From Massilia sp. CF038 (GTDB taxonomy: Bacteria > Pseudomonadota > Gammaproteobacteria > Burkholderiales > Burkholderiaceae_D), in contig NZ_FQWU01000001.1 in assembly GCF_900129765.1 (NCBI RefSeq), forward strand, positions 2,046,001 to 2,110,000: a stretch of 64,000 bases of DNA, read 5' to 3'. A model generated the notes under the pieces. The model had not been told where the DNA came from, did no database searches, and saw only the letters and a program-made list of their open reading frames with translations. Position numbers and translations under genes: made by a program. Positions 1-8,980 of this stretch are shown here, one piece after another (position 1 is the first letter of the stretch; each line of letters begins with the position of its first letter).

Positions 1-713
1 GCGGCAGCCAGACGGCAGAAGCGAAAGCCCGAGTACACCATCAGCGACGAGCCAATCACCAGCAGGGCGTCTGCCGCTTCCATGGCGGCCAGGGCCTGTG
101 CGGTGCGCGCGGCCGGCACGCCGTCACCAAAGAACACGACGTCAGGTTTGAGCATGCCGCCGCAGTGCACGCACCAGGGAATGTGGAAGTCGGCCAGCGT
201 GTCCGGTTCCAGTTCGGCGTCGCCGTCAGGCAGGGCGCGCGCGGCGACCGTGCCAAACGTGGGATTGGCGTCATGCAGCTGCTGCTGCACAAAGCTGCGC
301 GTAAAGCTGGCCTGGCAATCGAGGCACACCACGTGGTGAATGCTGCCATGCAGTTCGAGCACGCTGGCGCTGCCGGCGCGCTGGTGCAGGCCATCGACGT
401 TTTGCGTGAGCAGCTGGCCAATGCGGCCCTGGGTTTCCAGCGCAGCCAGGGCATGGTGACCGGCATTTGGCGCCGCGCGCGACAGGGTCGGGTAGCCGGC
501 CATGCTGCGTGCCCAGTAGCGGCGCCGCACCGCATCGTGCTTGACGAAGTCGGGCCCCTGGACCGGCGGCTTGCCGCGCCGTACACCGTCCTTGTCGCGG
601 TAGTCGGGAATGCCGGAGGCGGTGCTCATGCCGGCGCCGGTCAGCACCAGCACGCGCGGGTGGCGCGCGATGAAGTGGGCAAGTTGGTGCAGCGGTTCGG
701 ACATGGCGTCCAT
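1..713 (-). CDS. Sir2-family NAD-dependent protein deacylase (3' end cut by window edge)
   Basis: Sirtuins remove acyl groups from protein lysines and consume NAD+. The visible N-terminal ~237 residues contain the NAD-binding signature TGAGMSTASGIPDYR near residue 25, the catalytic-region motif TQNVDGLH with its histidine in LELHGS, and the zinc ribbon as two Cys pairs (CLDC and CVHC). FFGDGVP follows the second pair, as in class II/III bacterial sirtuins. The start is ATG at 713, or the in-frame ATG at 704 three codons later; neither has a clear ribosome-binding site. The gene sits 6-15 bases after the EamA transporter gene in the same direction, so it is probably co-transcribed with nadB. 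The C-terminus lies outside the window. The family call is firm; the acyl preference is unknown. Confidence 0.93.
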   Translation of the reverse strand, partial: MDAMSEPLHQLAHFIARHPRVLVLTGAGMSTASGIPDYRDKDGVRRGKPPVQGPDFVKHDAVRRRYWARSMAGYPTLSRAAPNAGHHALAALETQGRIGQLLTQNVDGLHQRAGSASVLELHGSIHHVVCLDCQASFTRSFVQQQLHDANPTFGTVAARALPDGDAELEPDTLADFHIPWCVHCGGMLKPDVVFFGDGVPAARTAQALAAMEAADALLVIGSSLMVYSGFRFCRLAA

Positions 714-719
714 TTTATG

Positions 720-1622
720 CTATCTGCGCGCCGAGAACACGATGCCTGCCACGATCAGGACAAAGGCCGCTGCGTGGTAAGCGTGCGGCGTCTCGCCCAG
801 AAAAGCCGACGACAGCACGGCAGCAAACAAAGGGGTCAGATTGGTGAAAAAGGCGCCCACACTGGGCCCGGCGCGCTGCACGCCTGCCCCCCAGCAGCGA
901 AAGGCAATGATGGCCGGGCCGATGGCCACATACAGCAGCGCGGCGGCCACCGGCCAGCTCCAGACGATGTGCACGGTCTTGAGTGTCCATTCGCCGGCCG
1001 CGAACAGGCCGGACCACATCACGCCGTAGATGACCTGGGCCAGCAGAAACACGGCCCAGTCGGCGCGCTCCTGCGGGCGGTCCTGATCGGTGCGGGTAAG
1101 CAGCCAGCTATAGAAGGACCAGGCGATGGTCGCCAAAATCATGTACACGTCGCCCGCTACCAGGCGCATGGCCAGCAGCAGCTCCCACTGGCCCCGGCAC
1201 AGCACCAGCAGCACACCCGCAATCGACAGCACCGCACCGGCCATCTGCCGCCGCGTCACGGGAGCCTGGAAAAACAGCGCGCCCACCAGCATCATCCACA
1301 CCGGCATGCCGGCCGCCACCAGGGTGACATTGATGGGGGTGGAGCTTTGCAGCGCCAGGTACTGGAAGGAGTTGTACAGGCCGATGCCCAGCAGACCAAG
1401 CAGGGCGTAGCGGCGCCAGTTGCGCAGCAGGGCCGAGCCGGGGGCAAACAAAGCGCGGCCCAGGGGCAGCAAAATGAGCAGCGCGATCGACCAGCGCAGC
1501 AGATTGAGCGTCATGGGCGGCACCGCGTCGCGCACCAGCCGCCCGACGATGGCATTCCCGGCCCACAGCAGCGGGGGCAGGGTCAGCAGGGTGATGGTCG
1601 ACGGTGACAGGCGCGTGTTCAT
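720..1622 (-). CDS. EamA/DMT-family transporter
   Basis: This 300-residue inner-membrane protein has about ten hydrophobic helices arranged as two EamA repeats, the normal size and layout of the drug/metabolite transporter superfamily. The N-terminus reads LPPLLWAGNAIVGRLVRD, matching the first EamA helix with its conserved W-x-x-N, and the second repeat ends in a short basic tail (SARR). The start is the ATG at 1622; only 9 bases separate it from the nadB stop, so translational coupling is likely and the lack of a clear ribosome-binding site is not surprising. The substrate cannot be read from sequence. Family members export amino acids, nucleotides or other metabolites. Confidence 0.9.
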   Translation of the reverse strand: MNTRLSPSTITLLTLPPLLWAGNAIVGRLVRDAVPPMTLNLLRWSIALLILLPLGRALFAPGSALLRNWRRYALLGLLGIGLYNSFQYLALQSSTPINVTLVAAGMPVWMMLVGALFFQAPVTRRQMAGAVLSIAGVLLVLCRGQWELLLAMRLVAGDVYMILATIAWSFYSWLLTRTDQDRPQERADWAVFLLAQVIYGVMWSGLFAAGEWTLKTVHIVWSWPVAAALLYVAIGPAIIAFRCWGAGVQRAGPSVGAFFTNLTPLFAAVLSSAFLGETPHAYHAAAFVLIVAGIVFSARR

Positions 1623-1631
1623 GCGCAGCGT

Positions 1632-3242
1632 TTAGCGGCGCGGCGGGGTCAGCACGCTGGGCAGCGCCTTGGGCAGCGTGTTCGGGTAATCGCGGCTGAA
1701 ATGCAGGCCGCGGCTCTCGCGCCGGGTCAGCGCACTGTTGACGATCAGGGACGCCACGTCGACCAGGTTGCGCAGTTCCAGCAAGTCGTGGGTGATGCGG
1801 AAGTTGCGGTAGTACTCGTCGATTTCTTCCTTGAGCAGCGCAATGCGGTGCTGCGCCCGTTCCAGCCGCTTGGTGGTGCGCACAATGCCCACGTAATTCC
1901 ACATGAAGCGGCGCAGTTCATCCCAATTGTGGGCAATGACGACTTCTTCATCAGCGTTGGTGACGCGGCTTTCATCCCAGGCTGGCAGCGAAGGCGTGTC
2001 CCCCTGCGGCATCGCGGCAATTTCGTGGGCGCAGGCACGGCCCACCACCAGGCACTCGAGCAGCGAATTGCTGGCCAGGCGGTTGGCGCCGTGCAGACCG
2101 GTGCAGGCGGTTTCGCCCACCGCATACAGGCCTGGCACGTCGGTGCGCCCGGCCAGGTCGGTGACAATGCCGCCACAAGTGAAGTGCACGGCCGGCACCA
2201 CCGGGATCGGCTCCTTGGTGATGTCAATGCCCAGTTCCAGGCAGCGCGCGTAAATGGTGGGGAAGTGCTCCTTGAGGAATTCCGGGCTCTGGTGGCTGAT
2301 GTCGAGGTTGACGTAATCGAGACCGCGCTTTTTCATTTCAAAGTCGATGGCGCGGGCGACCACGTCGCGCGGCGCCAGCTCGCCCCGCTCATCGTACATG
2401 GGCATGAAGCGGGTGCCGGCGGCGGCGCCGGCTTCGGGCGGCAGCTTGAGCAAACCGCCTTCGCCACGGATCGCTTCGGTGATCAGGAAGGACTTGGCAT
2501 ACGGGTGATACAGGCAGGTCGGGTGGAACTGGATGAATTCCATGTTCGAGACGCGGCAGCCGGCGCGCCAGGCCATGGCAATGCCGTCGCCGGTGGCGGT
2601 GTCGGGATTGGTGGTGTACAGGTAGACCTTGCCGGCGCCGCCCGTGGCCAGCACCGTGTGCTCGGCTTCGAAGGTGAGGACCTGGCCGGTCTTTTCATCC
2701 TGCACGTACAGGCCGTAGCAATGGGGCTGGCTGCCGCCGGTGGGCTTGATGCCCAGCTTGTCGGAGGTGATCACGTCAATCGCGCAGTGCTGCTCGAACA
2801 GGGAAATGTTTGGATGGGCGCGTACCTTCTGTTCCAGCGTGACCTGGACCGCGTGGCCGGTGGCGTCCGCCGCGTGGATGATGCGGCGCTGGCTATGGCC
2901 GCCTTCGCGCGTCAGGTGGAAACCCAGTTCGGCGCTGGCGTCGCGCGTAAACGGCACCCCTTGCTCGATCAGCCATTCGATTGCCTCGCGTCCGTGTTCG
3001 ACAATGAAGCGGGTGGCCGCTTCGTCGCACAGGCCGCCGCCGGCAATCAGGGTATCGTCGATATGCTGCTGGTGGGTGTCGCCCGAATCGAGCACAGCGG
3101 CAATACCGCCCTGGGCCCAGTTGCTGGCGCCGTCGAGCAGGGCGCGCTTGGAAATGATGGCGACCTTGCGCGTCTGCGCGAGGTGGAGGGCAACCGAGAG
3201 GCCGGCAAGGCCGCTGCCGACAATAGCGACGTCAAATTTCAT
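1632..3242 (-). CDS. nadB: L-aspartate oxidase
   Basis: NadB oxidises L-aspartate to iminoaspartate, the first step of de novo NAD synthesis, with FAD as cofactor. The 536-residue length is normal (about 540 in E. coli). The N-terminus carries the dinucleotide-binding motif GSGLAGLS, followed by [11 protein letters not shown] and the substrate-side region with HPTCLYHP and [10 protein letters not shown]. The C-terminal FAD contact [16 protein letters not shown] is intact. The ATG at 3242 (MKFDVAIVG) was chosen because the Rossmann strand starts directly there. An upstream in-frame extension of 42 residues has no family character. The gene leads a minus-strand run with the transporter and the sirtuin, and is divergent from the sugar transferase gene. 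Confidence 0.96.
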   Translation of the reverse strand: MKFDVAIVGSGLAGLSVALHLAQTRKVAIISKRALLDGASNWAQGGIAAVLDSGDTHQQHIDDTLIAGGGLCDEAATRFIVEHGREAIEWLIEQGVPFTRDASAELGFHLTREGGHSQRRIIHAADATGHAVQVTLEQKVRAHPNISLFEQHCAIDVITSDKLGIKPTGGSQPHCYGLYVQDEKTGQVLTFEAEHTVLATGGAGKVYLYTTNPDTATGDGIAMAWRAGCRVSNMEFIQFHPTCLYHPYAKSFLITEAIRGEGGLLKLPPEAGAAAGTRFMPMYDERGELAPRDVVARAIDFEMKKRGLDYVNLDISHQSPEFLKEHFPTIYARCLELGIDITKEPIPVVPAVHFTCGGIVTDLAGRTDVPGLYAVGETACTGLHGANRLASNSLLECLVVGRACAHEIAAMPQGDTPSLPAWDESRVTNADEEVVIAHNWDELRRFMWNYVGIVRTTKRLERAQHRIALLKEEIDEYYRNFRITHDLLELRNLVDVASLIVNSALTRRESRGLHFSRDYPNTLPKALPSVLTPPRR

Positions 3243-3406
3243 GATGAGCAAGGTGGTTTGTACAGAAACACCACTATAGACTATTTGCCACGGCTTCGTC
3301 TGGCCTGTAGGAAATGGCCAAGCGCGCTTGTTCGTAGTCAATGCCCGCCAGTGCGCTCTCCGCCACACTCAAAGGGCTGTTTTCATCCCCAAGACGGAGG
3401 AGCCCC

Positions 3407-4798
3407 GTGATCCGGATCTTTAATCACTATGTTTCAAAAGTGGCATTTATTTTGCTCCTGCTGGAACTGGTGATGTTGCTGGCCACGGTCAGTGTGGCAT
3501 CGGCGATCTGGGTGTCGGACGGCCAGGCCTATTTCAGCCCCACCAATCTGTACATTTCTTCGCTTGCATTTGCGCTGGTAATCATCTTCAGCATGAGCGC
3601 CCTGGGCATGTACCAGCACAGCACGCGCGAGGGCATGCGCATCACGCTGTTCCGGATCATGCCCTCGTTTGCCCTGGGCTTTGCCCTGCTCAGCGCCCTG
3701 ATTGCCATCCGGCCCGATCTGTCGGTCGGGCGCGGCGTGAGCAGCATCATCTTTGCCCTGGGTGCTACCGGCGTGGTGCTGACCCGGCTGGTGGTGTTCA
3801 AGTCGGCCGAGTCGGCGCTGCTGGAAGCGCGCCTGATCTTCATTGGCAGCGGCCCCATTGCGCGCGAATGCATGGAGCTGGCCGTGCGCAAATTCGGTTT
3901 TCACCAGTTTAAGGTGGTGGGCTGCCTGCCGGTGGCGGGCGAAGCGACTTGCGTGCCTGACAGCTACTTGTTGCCAATGGCGGAATCGCTCTTGACGATG
4001 GCGCAAAAATACGAAGCCAGCGAGATTGTCGTGACGGTCGGGGAACGCCGCAGCAGCGCCTTTCCGGTCGATCAATTGCTGCAATGCGCGTTGGGCGGCG
4101 TGCGCGTGATCGATGCGGCCACCTTCTTCGAGCGCGAAGCGTGCCAGATCCGGCTCGATTCCTTGCAGCCCAGTTATCTGATCTTCGGGGGCGGGTTTGA
4201 CCAGAGCTTTATACGCGCCAGTTCCAAGCGCCTGTTCGATCTGCTGGCCAGCGTGCTGCTGTTCGTGCTGGGTTTGCCCGTGATGCTCGCTGCCGCCGCC
4301 GCCATTGCCATTGAAGGCAAGGGGCCGATTTTCTACCAGCAAGAGCGGGTTGGCCGCCATGGCCAGCTGTTCAAGGTGCTGAAATTTCGCAGCATGCGCA
4401 AGGATGCCGAGGAGGGCGGCTTGCCCACCTGGGCTGCTGCCAACGATCCCCGTGTGACCCGGGTCGGGCGGGTGCTGCGCACGCTGCGCATTGACGAATT
4501 GCCGCAACTGTTTAACGTGCTCAAGGGCGACATGAGTTTTGTAGGGCCGCGGCCCGAACGGGCCTACTTTGTCGATCAGCTGATTTGCGACGTTCCTTAT
4601 TACAACGTCAGGCACGGGATCAAGCCCGGCATTACAGGCTTGGCCCAAGTACGGTATCAATATGGCGCCTCCAAGGACGACGCCGTCCAGAAATTGCAGT
4701 ACGACCTCTACTACGTCAAGAACAACAGCTTATTCCTCGATATTCTGATCCTGATCGATACGGTCCAGGTGGTCCTGCTCGGGAAGGGCAGTCGCTAA
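3407..4798 (+). CDS. Initiating sugar transferase of the exosortase-linked exopolysaccharide system (EpsB-like)
   Basis: This 463-residue polyprenyl-phosphate hexose-1-phosphate transferase probably starts repeat-unit assembly on undecaprenyl phosphate in the inner membrane. The N-terminal half has four to five hydrophobic segments and a nucleotide-binding-like middle region. The C-terminal catalytic domain begins near KRLFDLLASVLLF and contains QQERVG, FKVLKFRSM, RIDELPQLFNVLKGDMSFVG and GITGLAQV, the hallmarks of the bacterial sugar transferase family. The start is taken as GTG at 3407: it follows a strong ACGGAGGAG site, and VIRIFNHYVSK matches the usual beginning of PEP-CTERM-associated sugar transferases. 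Earlier ATGs add only an unrelated stretch. The prsR gene follows after 15 bases. Confidence 0.92.
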   Translation: MIRIFNHYVSKVAFILLLLELVMLLATVSVASAIWVSDGQAYFSPTNLYISSLAFALVIIFSMSALGMYQHSTREGMRITLFRIMPSFALGFALLSALIAIRPDLSVGRGVSSIIFALGATGVVLTRLVVFKSAESALLEARLIFIGSGPIARECMELAVRKFGFHQFKVVGCLPVAGEATCVPDSYLLPMAESLLTMAQKYEASEIVVTVGERRSSAFPVDQLLQCALGGVRVIDAATFFEREACQIRLDSLQPSYLIFGGGFDQSFIRASSKRLFDLLASVLLFVLGLPVMLAAAAAIAIEGKGPIFYQQERVGRHGQLFKVLKFRSMRKDAEEGGLPTWAAANDPRVTRVGRVLRTLRIDELPQLFNVLKGDMSFVGPRPERAYFVDQLICDVPYYNVRHGIKPGITGLAQVRYQYGASKDDAVQKLQYDLYYVKNNSLFLDILILIDTVQVVLLGKGSR

Positions 4799-4813
4799 CG
4801 CAAGGAGAGGCGG

Positions 4814-6169
4814 ATGGGCAAACGCAAGTTGCTGATTGTGGAGGATGACAAGGGCCTGCAAAAACAGTTGCGCTGGCATTTCGATGCCTACGAGGTGATT
4901 GTGGCGGGCGAGCGCGACGCGGCCCTGGCCCAGCTCAGACGCCACCAGCCGGCGGTGGTCACGCTCGACCTGGGCTTGCCGCCCGATCCGGATGGCGCCA
5001 GCGAGGGCCTGGCCACCTTGACCCGGATCCTGGCTGAGGCACCCGCCATCAAGGTCATTGTTCTGTCGGGTAACCGCGAACGCGCCCATGCCCTCAAGGC
5101 GGTCGCCATGGGCGCCTACGATTTCCATCAAAAACCCTGCCAGCCGGAACTGCTGGCCCTGGTGATCGAGCGCGCGTTTGCCCTGTATGACATGCAGCAA
5201 GAAAATAACCGCATGCTGCAAATCGATGCCGATTCGCCGCTGGCAGGCATCGTCAGCCGCGATCCGGGCATGCTGCGCTTGTGCCGCAGCGTCGAAAAAC
5301 TGGCGTCCTCGTCAGCGACCGTCATGCTGCTGGGCGATTCAGGCAGCGGCAAGGAATTGTTCGCGCGCGGTTTGCACGCCTTGTCGGCACGGGAGGCCCA
5401 CCGCTTTGTGGCCATCAACTGTGCAGCCATTCCGGACGACTTGCTTGAAAGCGAGCTGTTTGGCCACGAAAAAGGCGCATTCACCGGCGCCGGGCAGCAA
5501 ACGCTGGGCAAGATCGAAATGGCACAGGGTGGCACCTTCTTTCTGGACGAAATCGGCGACATGGCACTGTCGCTGCAGGCGAAGCTGCTGCGCTTTGTGC
5601 AGGAGCGGGTGATTGAGCGGGTGGGCGGGCGCACCGAAATTGCCATTGATGCGCGCATTGTCTGCGCCACCCACCAGGATTTGAAAGCGCTGGTGCACAG
5701 CGGGCGTTTTCGGGAAGACTTGTATTATCGCTTGAGCGAAATCGTGCTGGCCATTCCACCGCTGCGCGCGCGCAGCGGCGACAGTGTCTTGCTGGCACAT
5801 CACTTCAAGCACCGCTACTGCCTGGCCGAGCGTCGCAGCCAGCTCCATTTTGCCCCCGAAGCCTTGCTGGCAATCGAGCAGTACGACTGGCCGGGCAATG
5901 TGCGTGAGCTCGAACATTGCATCAAGCGCGCCGTGATTCTGTGCGAAGGCCCGCAGATCAGACCGCGTGACCTGGGCTTGCCCGAGGCCGCGCCCGGCGT
6001 GCTGACGGTGAACCTGCGCAAGGCGCGCGAGGCGGCCGAGTACGATGTCATGGTCAAGGCGCTGGCGCGTGCGGACGGTTCGATCGTCAAGGCAGCCGAG
6101 CTGCTGGGCATCAGCCGCCCGACCTTGTACGACCTGATGCACCACCACGGCATCCGCAGCTCACCATGA
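4814..6169 (+). CDS. prsR: PEP-CTERM-system sigma-54 response regulator PrsR
   Basis: This 451-residue NtrC-type activator has three parts. The receiver has the acidic pair at D11/D12 and the phospho-acceptor D52 in TLDLGLP. The AAA+ domain has the Walker A motif GDSGSGKE and the sigma-54 contact loop GAFTGA, and the C-terminus holds a Fis-type helix-turn-helix (IVKAAELLGISRPTLYDL). In Zoogloea-type bacteria PrsR, with RpoN, activates PEP-CTERM protein genes, and a textbook sigma-54 promoter lies 8.5 kb away in front of a PEP-CTERM gene here. The partner kinase PrsK is not in the window. A good site (AAGGAGAGGCGG) precedes the ATG. The last 9 bases overlap the convergent hydrolase gene. Confidence 0.95.
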   Translation: MGKRKLLIVEDDKGLQKQLRWHFDAYEVIVAGERDAALAQLRRHQPAVVTLDLGLPPDPDGASEGLATLTRILAEAPAIKVIVLSGNRERAHALKAVAMGAYDFHQKPCQPELLALVIERAFALYDMQQENNRMLQIDADSPLAGIVSRDPGMLRLCRSVEKLASSSATVMLLGDSGSGKELFARGLHALSAREAHRFVAINCAAIPDDLLESELFGHEKGAFTGAGQQTLGKIEMAQGGTFFLDEIGDMALSLQAKLLRFVQERVIERVGGRTEIAIDARIVCATHQDLKALVHSGRFREDLYYRLSEIVLAIPPLRARSGDSVLLAHHFKHRYCLAERRSQLHFAPEALLAIEQYDWPGNVRELEHCIKRAVILCEGPQIRPRDLGLPEAAPGVLTVNLRKAREAAEYDVMVKALARADGSIVKAAELLGISRPTLYDLMHHHGIRSSP

Positions 6170-6919
6170 CGCGATCCAGTTGGCACTGAGTTCGGCCACT
6201 TCGTCGCGCCATGCGCGGCTGGCAAAGGTGTGATTGGCACCGGCAATGGTGATTTGCCGGCACGTTGCCTGGTGCTCTGCCATGAGGCTGGCGAACTGGC
6301 GCCCGATGCGGTCTTCGCTGGCGACGATGAGCAGCGCGGCGCCATCCAGGCAAGCGAGCGCAGCGATGATACGCTGGGGCAGCGGCAAATTGGCCTCGAC
6401 CGCATGCGCGTGGCGGGTGCCGGTTTTTTTCCAGAAGCCGATTTCGCCAAAGCGTGCCAGCAGTTGCGGCAACAGTGCGCTTTGGGTGGATGCGTCTGCG
6501 CCCGGCCAGGGATTGAGCAGGACCAGGCCGCGCACGCGCGGGTCGGTGTGGGCATACAGCGCGGCGGCACTGGCGCCGTCGCCCAGCGCCCAGATCACGA
6601 CTTCATTGAGCTCGGGCATCTGCCGGAAGAACTCATCAATGGCGCCACTGATGTCAGCGTCGATGGCCGGCAAGGGCAGCGCCGGGGCGTCCCCTTCGCT
6701 GTCGCCCGTGCCGCGGCAATCGAAACGCATCACGGCAATCCCCCGCGGGGCCAGCAAACGCGCCATGAGCGTGTATTGACGATGGCTGCCGACCCGGTAC
6801 TGGGGACCGGCGCTGACGACCAGCACACCACGCGGCAGCGGCCGTTCCGGCACGTCGAGAATGCCCACCAGCGAGTGGCCGTTGCAGCTGAACTGCAGGG
6901 CGCGCTGTTCGGCCTTCAT
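6161..6919 (-). CDS. Exosortase-A-associated hydrolase 1 (alpha/beta fold)
   Basis: This 252-residue alpha/beta-hydrolase-fold protein belongs to the small hydrolase pair that travels with XrtA exopolysaccharide loci. FDCRGTGDSEG marks the strand before the oxyanion region, and VLVVSAGPQYRVGSHRQ is typical of the family. The nucleophile elbow reads LGDGASAA rather than a classical GxSxG, so a serine-hydrolase mechanism is not assured. ATG at 6919 was chosen because it overlaps the stop of hydrolase 2 by four bases (ATGA), a normal coupling arrangement, while the extension to an earlier start has no family similarity. The substrate is unknown for the whole family. Confidence 0.88.
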   Translation of the reverse strand: MKAEQRALQFSCNGHSLVGILDVPERPLPRGVLVVSAGPQYRVGSHRQYTLMARLLAPRGIAVMRFDCRGTGDSEGDAPALPLPAIDADISGAIDEFFRQMPELNEVVIWALGDGASAAALYAHTDPRVRGLVLLNPWPGADASTQSALLPQLLARFGEIGFWKKTGTRHAHAVEANLPLPQRIIAALACLDGAALLIVASEDRIGRQFASLMAEHQATCRQITIAGANHTFASRAWRDEVAELSANWIASW

Positions 6920-7743
6920 GGGAGCAGGCTGCCAAACACGGCATCGGTGGCAGCGAGCAAGGCCGGACACTCGGCCACGCTGCCCTGCCAGAAGGGCAGG
7001 CCGTCAATCGGGTGCAGCCGGACCTGGACGCCATGCTGGCCCCAGCGCGCACCCAGGCGAGCGGCCTCGGCCGACAAACGCGCAGGCGCGCCGCCATGGC
7101 TGGCAAACCAGTCAATCGTGCAGGCAGGCAGCTGCATGCTGGCTGCGTCGCAGGCATCGATGGCGCGTGCCAACGGGGCCACCAGTTCATAGCCATTGAT
7201 TTCAATTTGTCCATGGGTGGCAAGCCGCGCCCGCAGGGCAGCGCTGGACTGGGGCCCGGTTTCGGTGGGCAGGCGCTGACGCAAAAACTGGTTGATGGCG
7301 CTGCGGCCATTGAGGACCGGTTGCCACAGAATCAGGCCATCGACCGCACTGCTGCGGGCCGCGTCCAGTGCCAGCAAGGCGCCCAGGCGAATCCCCCACA
7401 GGTGCATGGGGCCCGGACTGCGCTCGGCCAGCCAGGCGCGCGCGGTGGCCAGATCACGCTGCCACAGCTCCCAGCGCGCTGCATTGAAGTCGCCGCAGCT
7501 GTCACCGCAGCCGAACAGATCGATCTGCAGCACTGCGTAGCCCAGCGCGGCAAAGCGGCGCGATTGCAAGGCGGCCATGCGGCGGCACCAATTGAGTTCT
7601 TCGGCAAAGGGGTGAACGTAGAGAATGGCGCCGCGGGCTGGGATGTGCGGGGCCGGGGCGTGGTACAGGCTGAAACGGGTTCCGGGATCGGCGTCAAAGA
7701 AAAACGGTTCCACGCGCGGCGCGGATAGCAGCGGGGCGTTCAT
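6916..7743 (-). CDS. Exosortase-A-associated hydrolase 2 (alpha/beta fold)
   Basis: This 275-residue alpha/beta-hydrolase-fold protein is the upstream member of the hydrolase pair. The N-terminus (EPFFFDADPGTRFSLYHAP) and YVHPFAEELNWCRRM match the hydrolase-2 type. DLFGCGDSCGDF precedes the elbow, which reads LWGIRLGALLA, with Arg at the position where a nucleophilic Ser is expected. The ATG at 7743 has a GGAGAG site seven bases upstream. The stop overlaps hydrolase 1 by four bases. In XrtA loci this pair often lies next to an acyl-CoA ligase and an acyl carrier protein; neither is present here, and the 168 bases before it hold no gene I can see. Confidence 0.87.
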   Translation of the reverse strand: MNAPLLSAPRVEPFFFDADPGTRFSLYHAPAPHIPARGAILYVHPFAEELNWCRRMAALQSRRFAALGYAVLQIDLFGCGDSCGDFNAARWELWQRDLATARAWLAERSPGPMHLWGIRLGALLALDAARSSAVDGLILWQPVLNGRSAINQFLRQRLPTETGPQSSAALRARLATHGQIEINGYELVAPLARAIDACDAASMQLPACTIDWFASHGGAPARLSAEAARLGARWGQHGVQVRLHPIDGLPFWQGSVAECPALLAATDAVFGSLLP

Positions 7744-7911
7744 GCTGTAGCTCTCCTGCACGGCTGCCAGCAGGGCCGGCGCCCGCAAAATGGACGGCGC
7801 CAATGACCGCCTTGTGGACAGCCTTGTGCGCTCTCGGAAGTCTCCTCAATACCCATGCATTACACACCTGCGGCTGGGCCCGGATATTGCGCACGCTCAA
7901 ATGCAGCCGTG

Positions 7912-8829
7912 TCAGTTTGCCATGGGCATGGCCGGCCCGGCGCAGGACAGCCAGTGGCGCGTCAGCGGCAGGCACAAGCCTGGCCCTGCACGCTTACCGA
8001 GCGTGACGCGGGGCAGGGCAAACACATCGCTGCCGCAGTGCGCCGCAGCCTGGGCTGTTGTCACGGCTGCCGCAAACCCGGCCGCGCGCAGCATGTTGCC
8101 GTGACGGCGCTCGAAGTCGTTTCCCGGCATCCCGTTTGGATAGGAAAACAAGGTGACTGGCGCTTGCACGATGTCTTCCAGCTGGGCGCGGCTGGTGGCA
8201 ATTTCGGCGCGCGCCTCGGCATTGGACAGGCGCGTCAGCGGGTGCTCGCTGATCGCGCAGGCGCCGATCTCCATGCCAGCGCGGTGCAGTGCCAGCAGGT
8301 GATCAGGATGGAGTCCACCGCCCGTGTCACTCTGCGGCACGGCGGCCATGCGGCGCCGGCGTTCGGCAGCAGGCAGGCTCGACAGGGCATCGAGCAACAG
8401 TGCAATCACCGCACAGCGCCGCCGCAGGCAGCCGATATCGAAGCTGCCGAAGCCAGCACGTGCCAGGCACAGGCGCGGTCCGGCGGCCTGCCGCACCAGC
8501 GCGATGATGTTGTCGCGCCAGCTCGGCTGACCATCAAGCAGGCCGCTGGACACAAAAAAGGCGGCCGGTACGCCATGCCGCTGCAAGACCGGCAGGGCCA
8601 GATGCAGGTGGTCGGCGCACACGTCCTCGAACGTCAGCGCAATGGCGCGCGCAGGCAGGGTGCGCTCTTGCAGCTGGCGCACCGCCACGCTCACGGGCAG
8701 CAGGCGACACCACTGCTGCAGCCAGCGTATCTGCCGTTCGAAATGCTGCACTTGCAGGGCGCCCGGATGCAGGAGCGCGGGAAGGGTGACGATACGCCGG
8801 TATAGAAGGATGGGCAGGGGAAGCTGCAT
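7912..8829 (-). CDS. Polysaccharide deacetylase (NodB-like) with altered active-site motifs
   Basis: This 305-residue protein has the NodB-homology layout of carbohydrate esterase family 4, which removes N-acetyl groups from polysaccharides. The region LTFEDVCADHLHLALPVLQ aligns with the usual TFDDG motif, and HGVPAAFFVSSG follows as expected. However, the first Asp of motif 1 (catalytic base) is Glu, and motif 2 reads IGACAISEHPLTRLS, in which the first metal-binding His of the HxxxH pair is replaced or displaced (Cys at that place). FSYPNG in motif 3 is kept. Activity is therefore uncertain. The ATG at 8829 was chosen over an upstream in-frame start because it has an AGGA site. A perfect FNR-type box lies just upstream. 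Confidence 0.8.
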   Translation of the reverse strand: MQLPLPILLYRRIVTLPALLHPGALQVQHFERQIRWLQQWCRLLPVSVAVRQLQERTLPARAIALTFEDVCADHLHLALPVLQRHGVPAAFFVSSGLLDGQPSWRDNIIALVRQAAGPRLCLARAGFGSFDIGCLRRRCAVIALLLDALSSLPAAERRRRMAAVPQSDTGGGLHPDHLLALHRAGMEIGACAISEHPLTRLSNAEARAEIATSRAQLEDIVQAPVTLFSYPNGMPGNDFERRHGNMLRAAGFAAAVTTAQAAAHCGSDVFALPRVTLGKRAGPGLCLPLTRHWLSCAGPAMPMAN

Positions 8830-8842
8830 GAGGGAAATCCTG

Positions 8843-8856
8843 TTGATATGGATCAA
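8843..8856. promoter_or_regulatory. FNR/Anr-type box
   Basis: The sequence is TTGAT-ATGG-ATCAA, a perfect match to the FNR/CRP-family palindrome TTGAT-N4-ATCAA. It lies between the divergent deacetylase gene (start codon 14 bases away) and the glycosyltransferase gene (125 bases away). Its position so near the deacetylase start would fit repression of that gene or activation of the other. A perfect ten-base match is expected by chance about 0.06 times in 64 kb. Confidence 0.45.
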
Positions 8857-8980
8857 AGTTGCACAGGGATGCGCCACTACACTGATTTTTGGCTAAAGAA
8901 ATATTAGTGCAGCAAGCACGCGGCCTGTTGCGCGTGCTCAGCTGCGAATGCTGTTGCATCCTGAGCCAACGAGGTCATCA

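Noticed and set aside
165-1607. A 480-codon plus-strand frame at the left end
   Set aside because: It is antisense to the sirtuin and EamA genes and reads as repetitive Gln/His/Gly/Arg sequence.
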